DNA of 64,000 nucleotides from contig NZ_OY782507.1 of the NCBI RefSeq assembly GCF_963677725.1, forward strand, positions 4,561,567-4,625,566. The letters are read 5' to 3'. This DNA comes from an uncultured Cohaesibacter sp. Its GTDB lineage: Bacteria > Pseudomonadota > Alphaproteobacteria > Rhizobiales > Cohaesibacteraceae. The notes beneath the pieces were generated by a model that saw only the letters and a list, made by a program, of their open reading frames with translations, did not search any database and was not told the origin of the DNA. A program made the position numbers and the translations under genes. Of the stretch, positions 37,028-45,914 are shown in pieces. Each line of letters begins with the position of its first letter. Within the stretch, counting starts at the first letter, position 1.

Positions 37028-37352
37028 TTTTAATCTTTCTCCTTTTCCTCTGGCCTTTTCTACCTGTTGAAGGGAAAGGTCAAGAGAAATCCTATTTTCG
37101 GCAGCGGAAGAGCGTTGTTTGTTGCGTATATGTGATCAGTTGATCCGACTTCAAGGATGAGCGACCGTGCCAATCTTAGCAGACGACCTGGGCAATGGTG
37201 AAAGCCGATCAATCGTGCCGGTTTTCTATAATAGGTGTCATGCTTTTCAAATTATTTACAGCTTGGTGAATATAATGATTAAAAGTTTTATCAAATCCGG
37301 CGGGGTTAACCGGAATTGACCCATTGCTTCAGCAAATAAAGGAGAGCCGGAC
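37028..37352. other. Divergent intergenic region amn / small secreted protein
   Basis: 325 bases, AT-rich in its right half. It must carry both promoters. No gene, strong hairpin or repeat is evident; AAAGGAGAG near 37341 is the ribosome-binding site of the next gene. Confidence 0.4.
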
Positions 37353-37688
37353 ATGAAACCCTCGTTCTGCAAGCGGAAATATGTCTCAATGGCTGCGATT
37401 GTCTGCGCAGCGTCCTTTATCGCCATTGCAGCCGAAGCTGCTTGCGTGCGCAATGATACGCCAAAGAGCCTGTATGTGGTTATGAAGTCAAAAGCCAGCA
37501 GGGTCGAGCGAACCTTTGTCGGGGGCGAAACGGTGTGCCTGACGGTTGGCAAGAGAGAGAAAGCCAAGGTCAATGTGTTGCCGTTCAGCGGGGCGCGATT
37601 TGGCTGTCGGACTGAAATTCGCGCCGGTCAAACCGTAGGGCTCGACCAGTTCGGCACAATGAACAAGTGTCATTTCCAGACCGATTGA
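37353..37688 (+). CDS. Small secreted four-cysteine protein, function unknown
   Basis: 111 residues from ATG 37353 with AAAGGAG upstream. Residues 1-29 form a signal peptide (SMAAIVCAASFIAIAAEA, cut before ACVRND). The mature ~82 residues contain four cysteines (ACVRN, TVCLTV, FGCRTE, NKCHFQ), enough for two disulfides, and alternating polar and hydrophobic residues that suggest a small beta-sandwich (KSLYVVMKSKASRVERTFVG). I do not recognise a family. It resembles the gene at 12384 only in size and cysteine count. Confidence 0.72.
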   Translation: MKPSFCKRKYVSMAAIVCAASFIAIAAEAACVRNDTPKSLYVVMKSKASRVERTFVGGETVCLTVGKREKAKVNVLPFSGARFGCRTEIRAGQTVGLDQFGTMNKCHFQTD

Positions 37689-37771
37689 GTCCTGCGCAAG
37701 TTTCGGGTTGGCGTCTGTCGCCGCCTGAACTAGCCTGATCCCATGTTGATTTTGCACAACGGGATTGCCTC

Positions 37772-38395
37772 ATGTCACCGGAATTTTTGCTGACGTCCTT
37801 TTTCATCGTTATCACACCGGGGACGGGTATGATCTACACGCTCGTCTCGACCCTGTCGCATGGTTTGCGGGCCGGATTGATTGCCGCCTTGGGTGGCACC
37901 TTATCGATCATTTCGCACATCACAGCTGCTATTCTGGGTGTCGCGGCCTTGCTTCATGCCAGCGCGCTGGCCTTTCAAGTGGTCAAGTTTGCAGGCGTTG
38001 CCTATCTGCTTTTCATGGCCTATCAGATGATCAGGGATCGTAGCCGCTTTGACAGCACAAGCTTGACGTCAGACCAACAGACTCGACGTTCATCCCTGTT
38101 CATCATTCGCGATGGCATTCTGCTCAATCTGCTCAATCCGAAATTGTCGATCTTCTTCCTGGCGTTCTTGCCGCAGTTCATTTCTGTGGAGGCGGCCAAC
38201 CCGATTGGGGACATGATCTATCTGGGGGCGATCTTCATGATCATGACATTCGTGGTCTTTGCCATCGTGGCGGCTGCCGCAGCGCAGGTGCGCGATCAGG
38301 TGCTGGCCCGGCCGAGTGTGATGACATGGCTGAAACGCAGTTTTGCGGCGAGTTTCGTTCTGCTGGGTGCGCGTTTGGCGTTGACTGAACGGTGA
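37772..38395 (+). CDS. LysE/RhtB family exporter (second copy)
   Basis: 207-residue inner-membrane exporter with about six hydrophobic segments. Family features: FFIVITPGTGMIYTLVSTLS near the N-terminus (the TPG motif), GGTLSIISHITAAILGVAAL, and LLNLLNPKLSIFFLAFLPQF around residues 115-135. Substrate unknown. It is followed by a strong terminator shared with the convergent nrdJ. Confidence 0.88.
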   Translation: MSPEFLLTSFFIVITPGTGMIYTLVSTLSHGLRAGLIAALGGTLSIISHITAAILGVAALLHASALAFQVVKFAGVAYLLFMAYQMIRDRSRFDSTSLTSDQQTRRSSLFIIRDGILLNLLNPKLSIFFLAFLPQFISVEAANPIGDMIYLGAIFMIMTFVVFAIVAAAAAQVRDQVLARPSVMTWLKRSFAASFVLLGARLALTER

Positions 38396-38446
38396 GGCCT
38401 TTTGCGCTCTCTGTTGCTGCGCACGTCCTCATATCATTTAAAATGA

Positions 38447-38480
38447 AAAAGCCCCGCTCGCTGTGAGCGGGGCTTTTCTT
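38447..38480. terminator. Two-way terminator between LysE-family gene and nrdJ
   Basis: AAAAGCCCCGCTC (38447-38459) pairs exactly with GAGCGGGGCTTTT (38465-38477), loop GCTGT. A and T runs flank the stem, so it can act on both strands. nrdJ stops at 38500. Confidence 0.92.
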
Positions 38481-38499
38481 TTGTTGCTATTGCAAAGGC

Positions 38500-41400
38500 T
38501 TACGAGCAACCGCTCGTGCTTCCACAGGTGTCGCATTTGAGGCAGGTGCCGTTGCGGACCATGGTGAAGTTGCCGCATTCGCTGCAATTTTCACCCTCAT
38601 AGCCTTTCATGCGGGCCAGAGCGATCTGATCGGCCTTGGTTGGTTCGGCTTTGATCGTGCCAACTTCGGTCGGGCTTAGCTGGGTCTGGCTGCCAGACTT
38701 CAGCATGGTCGTGGTGCTCGATGGCATCGCAACCGCCGGGGTTGCAGCCTGGCTTTGGCCATGGGTTGCATCCTGTCCGTCGACCAGCTTGAAGCGCTCG
38801 GTTTTGCCGCGCAGCAGGCCTTTGGAAATCGGAACCGCGGTCCTGCCTTCGGCAGAGCCCTTGCCGGTGGAGGTGGTCGCGATGTCGTCCGGATTGACAT
38901 GGGCGAGATCGTGACGATCCAGATAGGAGACAGCCAGCTCGCGGAAAACATAGTCGAGGATCGAGGTGGCGTTCTTGATTGCCTCGTTGCCCTGCACCAT
39001 GCCAGCCGGTTCGAACCGGGTGAAGGTGAATGCGTCGACATATTCATCAAGCGGCACGCCATATTGCAGGCCAAGGGAAATGGCGATGGCAAAGTTGTTC
39101 ATCAATGAGCGGAAGGCCGCGCCTTCCTTGTGCATGTCGATGAAGATTTCACCAATCTGACCGTCATCATATTCGCCGGTGCGCAAATAGACCTTGTGGC
39201 CGCCAACGGTGGCTTTCTGGGTGTAGCCTTTGCGGCGATCGGGCAGTTTTTCACGTTCGTGGACGCGACGCTCGATGATGCGCTCAACGATTTTTTCCGT
39301 GACCAGAGTGGCCCGTTCCGCAACCGGGGTTGCAGTGGCCGCGATTGTCTCGGCTGCATCCTCTGCCTCGTCTTCATCGTCGGCCAGAAGCTGGCTGTTC
39401 AATGGCTGAGACAGTTTGGAGCCGTCACGATAGAGCGCGTTGGCCTTGAGGGCGAGTTTCCAGGACAGCATATAGGCGTTTTTGCAATCCTCGACCGATG
39501 CATCATTTGGCATGTTGATCGTCTTGGAAATCGCGCCGGTGATGAATGGCTGGGACGCGGCCATCATGCGGATGTGGCTATCAACCGACAAATAGCGTTT
39601 GCCAATACGGCCACAAGGGTTGGCACAATCGAAGACTGGCAGATGTTCGTCTTTGAGGTGCGGAGCACCTTCCAGCGTCATCGCGCCACAGACATGGATG
39701 TTGGCGACGTCAATTTCTTCCTTGCTGAAGCCAAGGGCTGCCAGCAGGTCAAAGGTTGGATCGTCGAGCTGCTCTGCGGTGAAGCCGAGGGTTTCCTTGC
39801 AGAAGTCTTCGCCAAGTGTCCATTTGTTAAAGGCGAACTTGATGTCGAAGGCGCTGGCAAGGCCGGCTTCCACGGTTGCCAGTTTTTCGTCGGTCAGGCC
39901 TTTGCCTTTCAAGGCATTGTGGCTGATGGCGTTGCAGTTTTTCAGGGTGCCACGGCCAACCGCATAGGCTTCGATATCCTTGATCTGGTCTTCATTATAG
40001 CCAAGGGTGCGCAGGGCATTTGGCACAGCACGGTTGATGATCTTGAAGTAACCGCCGCCGGCGAGCTTCTTGAATTTGACCAGAGCAAAGTCTGGCTCGA
40101 TGCCCGTGGTATCGCAATCCATGACAAGGCCAATGGTGCCAGTTGGCGCCACCACAGTGGTCTGGGCGTTGCGATAGCCATATTGCTGACCAAGCTCAAG
40201 AGCTTTGTCCCATGCCTGTACGGCGTGGTTCAACAGGTGCTTGTCGTTGCAGTTGGCATGGTCAAGGGCGACCGGGTTGGTGTCCAGACCCTCATAGCCT
40301 TCGCTGTGGCCATAGGCGGCACGGCGATGGTTGCGGATGACGCGCAGCATATGATCGGCATTGGCTTCATAGCGGGCAAAAGCACCCAGCTCTTTGGCCA
40401 TTTCTGCCGAGGTTGCGTAGCAGACACCGGTCATCAGCGCAGAGATCGCGCCACAGATTGCGCGGCCTTCGTCGCTGTCATAAGGGATGCCCGAGGTCAT
40501 CAGGAGACCACCGATATTGGCATAACCCAGACCCAGCGTGCGGTAGAGATAGGAACGCTCGGCAATTTCCGGTGAAGGGAACTGGGCCATCAGAACCGAG
40601 ATTTCCAGTACCATAGTCCACAGACGGGTTGTGTGCTCGAACTGCTCCACATCGAACTTGCCGTCTGCCTTGAGGAATTGCAGCAGGTTGATGGATGCAA
40701 GGTTACAGGCGGTGTTGTCCAGGAACATATATTCCGAGCAGGGGTTGGATGCGATGATCTCGCCATCTGCCAGACAGGTGTGCCATTCATTGATGGTTGT
40801 GTGATATTGCAGGCCCGGATCGGCGGATGCCCAGGAGGCGTAACCAATGCTTTCCCAAAGGTCGCGTGCCTTGACGGTCTTGCGGACGTCACCATTTTTG
40901 CGGCCGATCAGGTTCCAGTCGCGGTCTTCGTTGACTGCATTGAGGAAATCGTCGGTGACACGCACAGAGTTGTTGGAATTCTGGCCGGACACGGTCAGGT
41001 AGGCGCCGCTGTCCCAATCGGTGTCGTAGATCGGGAAATCGATATCCTTGTAGCCCTGTTTGGCGAACTGGATGATACGGCGGATATAGTTTTCCGGCAC
41101 CTGGGCTTTTTTGGCCAAGCGGATTTCACGCTTCAGGGCAGGATTTTTGGCCGGATCGAAGCATTCGTCATTGGAACCCTGACAATTGACGCAGGCTTTC
41201 ATGACAGCTTTGAGGTGCTTTGAGACGATCTTGGAGCCAGTAACGATGGCGGCGACCTTCTCTTCTTCCTTCACCTTCCAGCTAATATATTCCTCGATAT
41301 CGGGATGGTCGATATCAACGACAACCATTTTGGCTGCCCGGCGGGTGGTGCCACCGGATTTGATCGCACCTGCGGCACGGTCACCGATCTTGAGGAAAGA

Positions 41401-42165
41401 CATCAGGCCAGAACTCTTGCCGCCGCCAGAAAGGGATTCGCCTTCGGAGCGCAAGGAGGAGAAGTTGGTCCCGGTGCCGGAGCCATATTTGAACAGGCGG
41501 GCCTCGCGAACCCACAGATCCATGATGCCGCCATCATTGACCAGATCATCGGAGATGGACTGGATGAAGCAAGCATGGGGTTGTGGATGCTCATAGGCGC
41601 TGGCAGAACGTGTCAAGCGGCCGGTTTCGAAATCGACATAATGGTGACCCTGCGATGGTCCGTCGATGCCATAGGCCCAATGTAAGCCGGTATTGAACCA
41701 TTGTGGCGAGTTTGGAGCGACGCGCTGGGTGCAGAGCATGTAGCGCAGTTCGTCAAAGAAGGCGCGGGCGTCGGCGTCGCTATCGAAATAGCCGCCTTTC
41801 CAGCCCCAATAGGTCCAGGTCCCAGCCAGACGGTCAAAGACCTGCTGGGCAGACATTTCAGGGCCATATCGCTCTTCTTCAGGTAATTTTTCAAGGGCGT
41901 CTTGGTCCGCAGCCGAGCGCCATAGCCAGGACGGAACAGAATTTTCTTCAACGCGTTTCAGCGCAACCGGAATGCCAGCCTTGCGGAAATATTTCTGCGC
42001 AAGAATGTCAGCTGCGACCTGAGACCAGGAAGCAGGAACATCGATGTCTTCAAGTCTGAAGACGATGGATCCGTCCGGATTGCGAATTTCGCTTGTTGCC
42101 TTGCGAAACTCGATGCCTTCATAGGCCGATTTGCCTTCTGTGGTATAGCGCCGCTCTACACGCAT
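38500..42165 (-). CDS. nrdJ: Vitamin B12-dependent (class II) ribonucleotide reductase
   Basis: Single-chain enzyme that reduces ribonucleotides using adenosylcobalamin in place of a diferric radical subunit, so it works with or without oxygen. I chose ATG 42165 (1,221 residues, [20 protein letters not shown]), the conserved start; upstream frame is unlike the family. The active-site loop NPCSE is at 474-478, with the thiyl cysteine 476 and glutamate 478. Other blocks: [58 protein letters not shown]. The C-terminus holds a CxxC pair set ([17 protein letters not shown]) that supplies redox cysteines and probably zinc. A pair of NrdR-box-like palindromes lies 204-252 bases upstream. Confidence 0.97.
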   Translation of the reverse strand: MRVERRYTTEGKSAYEGIEFRKATSEIRNPDGSIVFRLEDIDVPASWSQVAADILAQKYFRKAGIPVALKRVEENSVPSWLWRSAADQDALEKLPEEERYGPEMSAQQVFDRLAGTWTYWGWKGGYFDSDADARAFFDELRYMLCTQRVAPNSPQWFNTGLHWAYGIDGPSQGHHYVDFETGRLTRSASAYEHPQPHACFIQSISDDLVNDGGIMDLWVREARLFKYGSGTGTNFSSLRSEGESLSGGGKSSGLMSFLKIGDRAAGAIKSGGTTRRAAKMVVVDIDHPDIEEYISWKVKEEEKVAAIVTGSKIVSKHLKAVMKACVNCQGSNDECFDPAKNPALKREIRLAKKAQVPENYIRRIIQFAKQGYKDIDFPIYDTDWDSGAYLTVSGQNSNNSVRVTDDFLNAVNEDRDWNLIGRKNGDVRKTVKARDLWESIGYASWASADPGLQYHTTINEWHTCLADGEIIASNPCSEYMFLDNTACNLASINLLQFLKADGKFDVEQFEHTTRLWTMVLEISVLMAQFPSPEIAERSYLYRTLGLGYANIGGLLMTSGIPYDSDEGRAICGAISALMTGVCYATSAEMAKELGAFARYEANADHMLRVIRNHRRAAYGHSEGYEGLDTNPVALDHANCNDKHLLNHAVQAWDKALELGQQYGYRNAQTTVVAPTGTIGLVMDCDTTGIEPDFALVKFKKLAGGGYFKIINRAVPNALRTLGYNEDQIKDIEAYAVGRGTLKNCNAISHNALKGKGLTDEKLATVEAGLASAFDIKFAFNKWTLGEDFCKETLGFTAEQLDDPTFDLLAALGFSKEEIDVANIHVCGAMTLEGAPHLKDEHLPVFDCANPCGRIGKRYLSVDSHIRMMAASQPFITGAISKTINMPNDASVEDCKNAYMLSWKLALKANALYRDGSKLSQPLNSQLLADDEDEAEDAAETIAATATPVAERATLVTEKIVERIIERRVHEREKLPDRRKGYTQKATVGGHKVYLRTGEYDDGQIGEIFIDMHKEGAAFRSLMNNFAIAISLGLQYGVPLDEYVDAFTFTRFEPAGMVQGNEAIKNATSILDYVFRELAVSYLDRHDLAHVNPDDIATTSTGKGSAEGRTAVPISKGLLRGKTERFKLVDGQDATHGQSQAATPAVAMPSSTTTMLKSGSQTQLSPTEVGTIKAEPTKADQIALARMKGYEGENCSECGNFTMVRNGTCLKCDTCGSTSGCS

Positions 42166-42368
42166 TGAATAAGCCCCTACAGCTATATGTCCGCCAACGA
42201 GTATCTTCGCCAGCCAATTGCAAAAAAGTGTCTGAGAAAAACCGTGGCCATGGTTTCGTCTGCAACACTGCTTCAGTTTGGAGTCCATCAGCACGGAGAA
42301 TCGTGGCAAAATGGACCCGGTTGATGACCATCATTAGATTGGGAATTCGGTTAAGGAATTCTTACCAA

Positions 42369-42384
42369 ATTCTATATATGGTGT
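42369..42384 (-). promoter_or_regulatory. NrdR-box-like palindrome (distal from the pair's right member)
   Basis: ATTCTATATATGGTGT, close to the NrdR consensus acaCWATATATWGtgt. It pairs with a better match 33 bases to the right. NrdR boxes usually come in pairs about three helical turns apart, upstream of ribonucleotide reductase genes. Confidence 0.6.
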
Positions 42385-42401
42385 CCAGTATGGCGATTGA
42401 T

Positions 42402-42417
42402 GCGCTATATATAGTGT
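42402..42417 (-). promoter_or_regulatory. NrdR-box-like palindrome (best match)
   Basis: GCGCTATATATAGTGT contains the perfect palindrome CTATATATAG and agrees with the NrdR consensus at 14 of 16 positions. Centre-to-centre distance to the partner box is 33 bp, about three helical turns. Location upstream of nrdJ supports repression by NrdR when dNTPs are plentiful. Confidence 0.7.
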
Positions 42418-42920
42418 TTCTTGTCCTCATTTTCCAGCGTTAGACACAAGTGTTGACCGGTCCCGGTTTCTTCTCCCCAGCCTTTTGTTAAAGGCCGATA
42501 GGGAAACCGTGATCCGTCTTATTCACACTCGATACAGGGTCGATACTGAGTCGGGAGATCTGGAAAACCAAGCCAGAAACACATACAAAACGCGCCCGTC
42601 GCAACAGGTTCGGAGTATGCTTTTTTAAGGGCCTCAGCGTCAAGTCGGGGAAAATCACATGATCTATGGATAGTGGTTGCTACTGTGTGCATATCTACAT
42701 CTAGTGTTTCGTGAAACAGGGTGCGAATGAGGAAGAATCGCACTTTAACGTCGTCAACCCTCTAAAAAAGACCCTTGGAAAAGGGGCGGACACAAATCTG
42801 TTAAAATTGAAATCAAATTGGGTTCAAATTGACGGGGTGAATTTGATCGTGAATTAAATGCTCCATGCCATACTGTTGCTTGATATTGAATTAGATAAAC
42901 AGATTCAACGGGATGGGAAA

Positions 42921-43691
42921 ATGTTGGAGCATCATGCAGCTTATGGACTGGATGTCGAATCGCTCGACGTGGTCATTGTTGATGATAGCAAAACTGTCCT
43001 GACGATGATTCGCTCAATGATCTCGGCCTTGAAGGTTGAACGGGTGCGGTCCTATGATCGCGCGGACCTTGCGCTGCAAGCCATCATGCACGAGCCGCCC
43101 AATGTCATTCTGACGGATCTGGCCATGTCCCCCATGTCTGGTACCCAGCTGTTGCGGCTGATCCGTCAGCAGACCATGGATCCGCTTTGCTATATCCCCG
43201 TGGTCGTGATTACCGCGCATGCAACAGAGCGCCGGGTGGCGCAATTGTTTGAGTGGGGTGCACATCATGTTCTGGCAAAACCAATGTCGTCTGCTGTGCT
43301 GCAAAAGCGCTTGCGTTCCTTGGTCAACGATCCACGGATGATGCGCCTTGAAGGGGATCGCTTTGTGATCGATGGCATGCATGAAGTGTTGGAAGAGAAG
43401 AAATCCCGCATGGAATCCCTGTCCAAGGCCCGTCAGTTCCATACCGAAGTGCTGCCCAAGGCGCTGGAAAGCCAGCGTGCGGTGGACCGCATTCTCAAGG
43501 ATGAAGCCGATTATGATGGCGAGCGGCCACGCACCATCAAGCGCATGTCGTCCGGAATGATCATCGGCGACAAACTGCGCAAGCAGCGCGAAGAGCGCGA
43601 AGCACAACTTGCGGCGGAAAAAGCTGCGCGCGGGGAAGGTCAACGGTCCCGGCGCTTTGCAGGGGTCAGCCGGCGCCGCAGCGGACAGTGA
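42921..43691 (+). CDS. Response regulator with REC domain and basic tail
   Basis: I chose ATG 42921 (256 residues), with GGGA upstream. The receiver domain spans about residues 15-140: acidic pair D21-D22 (VVIVDDSKTVL), phosphoacceptor aspartate 66 (VILTDLAMSPMSG), the TA(H) switch at VVVITAHATERR, and lysine 120 (LAKPMSS). Residues 150-256 are helical, highly charged and basic (KLRKQREEREAQLAAEKAAR, then RRFAGVSRRRSGQ), with no recognisable output domain. It may act by protein contact. No sensor kinase is adjacent. The frame is open upstream to 42858, which cannot be ruled out as start. Confidence 0.85.
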   Translation: MLEHHAAYGLDVESLDVVIVDDSKTVLTMIRSMISALKVERVRSYDRADLALQAIMHEPPNVILTDLAMSPMSGTQLLRLIRQQTMDPLCYIPVVVITAHATERRVAQLFEWGAHHVLAKPMSSAVLQKRLRSLVNDPRMMRLEGDRFVIDGMHEVLEEKKSRMESLSKARQFHTEVLPKALESQRAVDRILKDEADYDGERPRTIKRMSSGMIIGDKLRKQREEREAQLAAEKAARGEGQRSRRFAGVSRRRSGQ

Positions 43692-43812
43692 TTCAGTTTA
43701 CCGTGGGGCGAGGGAAGGGAGTTGCATTCCTGCAAGCGGGATGTGGCTCTTTTCTCATTTGGGCAAGGTGCTGCGCCTTGGCCTTGCGGGCTGTTTCCCG
43801 CTCCCTTCATTC

Positions 43813-43870
43813 ACTTTGATCAAAGCATTCTGGCACTTTGACCAAAGCCGCCTAGTACTTTGACCAAAGC
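43813..43870. repeat. Three palindromic repeats at exact 22-bp spacing upstream of the NDUFA12-type gene
   Basis: ACTTTGATCAAAGC (43813-43826), ACTTTGACCAAAGC (43835-43848) and ACTTTGACCAAAGC (43857-43870). Each is built on the dyad CTTTGAYCAAAG. Starts are exactly 22 bp apart, two helical turns, so bound proteins would align on one face. The array ends 68 bases before the ATG at 43939. A fourth copy of the dyad lies upstream of aat. Confidence 0.75.
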
Positions 43871-43938
43871 AGTCTGGACATCTGCGGATATATGTTGGCA
43901 TAGTGCAATGAATTCCAACATGCCAAAGCGGATTTACA

Positions 43939-44352
43939 ATGAAGAAAATACTGCACATGATCTTCACTTGGTGGGGCGATATAACCTTCGGCACCTGGTA
44001 TCACACCAAGCGTCACGGCTTTTATGTTGGCAAAGATGATTTCGGCAACAAATATTACAAACAGAAAGTGCCGAACAATCCCTCTTATTCCGGCAGCCGC
44101 AAGGGCGAGCGCCGGTGGGTTGTCTATGCCGATCCGGCCGAAGCGAGTGCCATTCCGGTTGGCTGGCATGGCTGGATGCATTATCGGACTGATGTTCCAC
44201 CCAGCCAGGACGCGCATGTCCCGTGGCCGTGGGAGCGGGGGCATCAGCCCAATCGAACGGGCACGCCACAGGCCTATCGTCCGGACGGCTCGATCCTGAC
44301 GCCGCAAGAGCGGCCCGAAGTATCCGGGGATTATGAAGCCTGGACACCGTGA
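43939..44352 (+). CDS. NADH:ubiquinone oxidoreductase subunit NDUFA12-type (B17.2)
   Basis: Accessory subunit of respiratory complex I known from mitochondria and alphaproteobacteria. The 137 residues match well: TWWGDITFGTWYHTKRHGFY at the start, then VGKDDFGNKYYKQK, RRWVVYADPAEASAIPVGWH and GWMHYRTDVPPSQD. The C-terminal ~40 residues are polar and Pro-rich. It lies outside the nuo cluster, as in other alphaproteobacteria, and next to the DUF2155 gene. Three palindromic repeats lie upstream, and a terminator-like hairpin follows. Confidence 0.93.
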   Translation: MKKILHMIFTWWGDITFGTWYHTKRHGFYVGKDDFGNKYYKQKVPNNPSYSGSRKGERRWVVYADPAEASAIPVGWHGWMHYRTDVPPSQDAHVPWPWERGHQPNRTGTPQAYRPDGSILTPQERPEVSGDYEAWTP

Positions 44353-44388
44353 TGCCATATTGATATAGCGATTGTGATCAAAGATGCC

Positions 44389-44417
44389 ATCGCCGCTTGG
44401 TTTCGAGCGGCGATTTT
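44389..44417 (+). terminator. Terminator after NDUFA12-type gene
   Basis: ATCGCCGCTTG (44389-44399) pairs with CGAGCGGCGAT (44404-44414) with one wobble, followed by T residues (44414-44417). It lies 37 bases after the stop. Confidence 0.7.
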
Positions 44418-44613
44418 GCGTTTGGCACCCATCTTGTTGCATCCTTGCTGCGGCGCTATGAAAACTGCCTGTCTGCTCTTGCCTTTTGGGCGCAAAGAAG
44501 GCTAGGAACGAAGCGTGCCGGGATGGTGCGATTGAAGGCGGATTCGCCCAGAGCGAACCGCTTGCCCCTGTCAGAAAAGTCCTGATCGCCTGACAAGTCG
44601 GAAGGGCGATCGG

Positions 44614-45060
44614 ATGTCGGAGAAGTCGATGTTGTCTTTGGTGAACCGGATCAGGTCCCGCCTGTCTCGCATAGTGATGCTCGTGGGCATCCTGTCCATG
44701 GGCCTGATGAATACGGTGCCGGCTGCTGCCGAGAAAATCCCCAACAATGTGGCGACCTTCTCCGGGCTCGACAAGATCACCGGACGGATCATCCAGTTTG
44801 ATGTCTATATCGATGAAACAGTCCAGTTCGGTGCTTTGCAGGTGACACCGCGGGTTTGCTATACACGGCCGGAAACAGAGCGTCAGCAGGTATCGGCCTT
44901 TGTTGAGGTGGATGAAATCACCCTTGAGCGCAAAGTGCGGCGGATCTTTACCGGCTGGATGTTTGCGGCAAGTCCGGGCCTTAATGCGGTTGAGCATGGG
45001 GTCTATGATGTGTGGCTTGCTGGCTGCAAGCAGGATTCCAGCGTACCCAAGCCGAAATAA
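44614..45060 (+). CDS. DUF2155 domain-containing secreted protein
   Basis: A 148-residue exported protein of unknown role, conserved in alphaproteobacteria beside the NDUFA12-type gene and aat. Residues 1-40 hold a signal peptide (RIVMLVGILSMGLMNTVPAAA). The mature domain shows the DUF2155 landmarks: ATFSGLDKITGRIIQFDVYI, TVQFGALQVTPRVCYTRPET and RRIFTGWMFAASPGLNAVEH, with two cysteines (PRVCYTR and LAGCKQ) placed for a disulfide. The ATG at 44614 has GGAAGGG about eight bases upstream. It converges on aat with a 36-base gap; CTCGATGC/GCATCGAG at 45101-45123, inside the end of aat, might serve as a weak terminator. Confidence 0.9.
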   Translation: MSEKSMLSLVNRIRSRLSRIVMLVGILSMGLMNTVPAAAEKIPNNVATFSGLDKITGRIIQFDVYIDETVQFGALQVTPRVCYTRPETERQQVSAFVEVDEITLERKVRRIFTGWMFAASPGLNAVEHGVYDVWLAGCKQDSSVPKPK

Positions 45061-45096
45061 ACTCACGATTCCGAACAGATAGATGTATCTGGATGC

Positions 45097-45753
45097 TCAG
45101 CTCGATGCCTTATTTGCATCGAGTGGCTTTTGTGCGTCCAGGGCATAGAAATCGGCCTCGCTCTCCAGTGCCTTGCGCAGCTGGTTTTGGTAATCCCTCT
45201 TGGGGATTTCAATTGCGCCGAACTGCATCAAGTGATCGGTGATGAACTGGGTGTCGAGCAGAGTGAAGCCTGCGGCCTTCATTCGCTCCACCAGATGGAT
45301 CAGCGCCATTTTCGAGGTGTCGCGGGCACGCGAGAACATGCTCTCGCCGAAAAAGGCCGTGCCGAGGCTTACCCCATAAAGGCCGCCGATCAAGCGGTCG
45401 TCGTCCCAGACCTCAACCGAATGGCAGTGTCCCATGCGGAACAGCTCGCGATAGAGCATGTGGATCTGGGCATTGATCCATGTGGAGGGGCGATCTTCGG
45501 TGGATTCGGCGCAGGCATTCATGACCCCATCGAAATCCTGATCCACTGTGATTGTGTAGGATGTCGTGCGCATGGTGCGACGCATGCGCTTGGAGATGTG
45601 AAATGCATCCAGCGGGATGACACCTCGCATCTCTGGCTCGATCCACATCACACTTTGGTCTTCGGCATCCTCCGCCATGGGAAAGATGCCACAGGCATAG
45701 GCGCGCAGCAGCAGTTGTGGTGTGATCTCAAAGGGGTTCGAATCGTCAGACAT
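45097..45753 (-). CDS. aat: Leucyl/phenylalanyl-tRNA-protein transferase
   Basis: Adds Leu or Phe to proteins with N-terminal Arg or Lys, marking them for ClpAP through the N-end rule. The 218 residues match the family: [80 protein letters not shown] and [21 protein letters not shown] copy of the ACTTTGATCAAA dyad lies 22-35 bases upstream of the ATG (minus strand). Confidence 0.96.
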   Translation of the reverse strand: MSDDSNPFEITPQLLLRAYACGIFPMAEDAEDQSVMWIEPEMRGVIPLDAFHISKRMRRTMRTTSYTITVDQDFDGVMNACAESTEDRPSTWINAQIHMLYRELFRMGHCHSVEVWDDDRLIGGLYGVSLGTAFFGESMFSRARDTSKMALIHLVERMKAAGFTLLDTQFITDHLMQFGAIEIPKRDYQNQLRKALESEADFYALDAQKPLDANKASS

Positions 45754-45774
45754 GGCGCCATCCTAGTCCAACTT

Positions 45775-45788
45775 GTTTGATCAAAGTA
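45775..45788 (-). promoter_or_regulatory. Fourth copy of the CTTTGATCAAAG-type dyad, upstream of aat
   Basis: GTTTGATCAAAGTA on the plus strand reads TACTTTGATCAAAC on the aat strand. It shares ACTTTGATCAAA with the triple array at 43813-43870. It lies 22 bases upstream of the aat start, where a bound protein could block transcription. Confidence 0.5.
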
Positions 45789-45854
45789 GGACGGTGGTTC
45801 GGGGAAAGTTCGCAAGACGAAAACTATCCTAAGAAATTTCCTGTCGTTCCCTCA

Positions 45855-45890
45855 ATGAAAAGGCCGCGCAGTGGAGCGCGGCCTTTTCAT
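45855..45890 (-). terminator. Terminator after accC
   Basis: ATGAAAAGGCCGCGC (45855-45869) and GCGCGGCCTTTTCAT (45876-45890) form a perfect 15-bp stem with loop AGTGGA. On the accC strand the stem ends in four T residues. It lies 24 bases past the accC stop. Confidence 0.85.
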
Positions 45891-45914
45891 TTGGGTCTAC
45901 TGGCGAATTGTGGA

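Larger units (their letters stand above)
42166..42920. other. Long AT-rich intergenic region nrdJ / response regulator
   Basis: 755 bases between divergent genes. Its left part is the nrdJ leader with the NrdR-like boxes. The part from 42430 to 42900 has no convincing gene; a 74-codon minus-strand frame at 42519-42743 has no family features. Near 42806-42832 the octamer TCAAATTG occurs twice. Confidence 0.4.

Noticed and set aside
39130..40575. A 481-codon plus-strand frame antisense to nrdJ
   Set aside because: It is a shadow of the strongly conserved nrdJ frame; it is rich in Val, Gly and Phe as expected from antisense of such a gene.
42519..42743. A 74-codon minus-strand frame in the nrdJ/response-regulator gap
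   Set aside because: No recognisable family sequence, no clear ribosome-binding site, and the region is otherwise regulatory in character.
45101..45123. CTCGATGC/GCATCGAG hairpin as terminator of the DUF2155 gene
   Set aside because: It lies inside the coding end of aat and has only a weak T-rich tail, so it is not listed as a feature.
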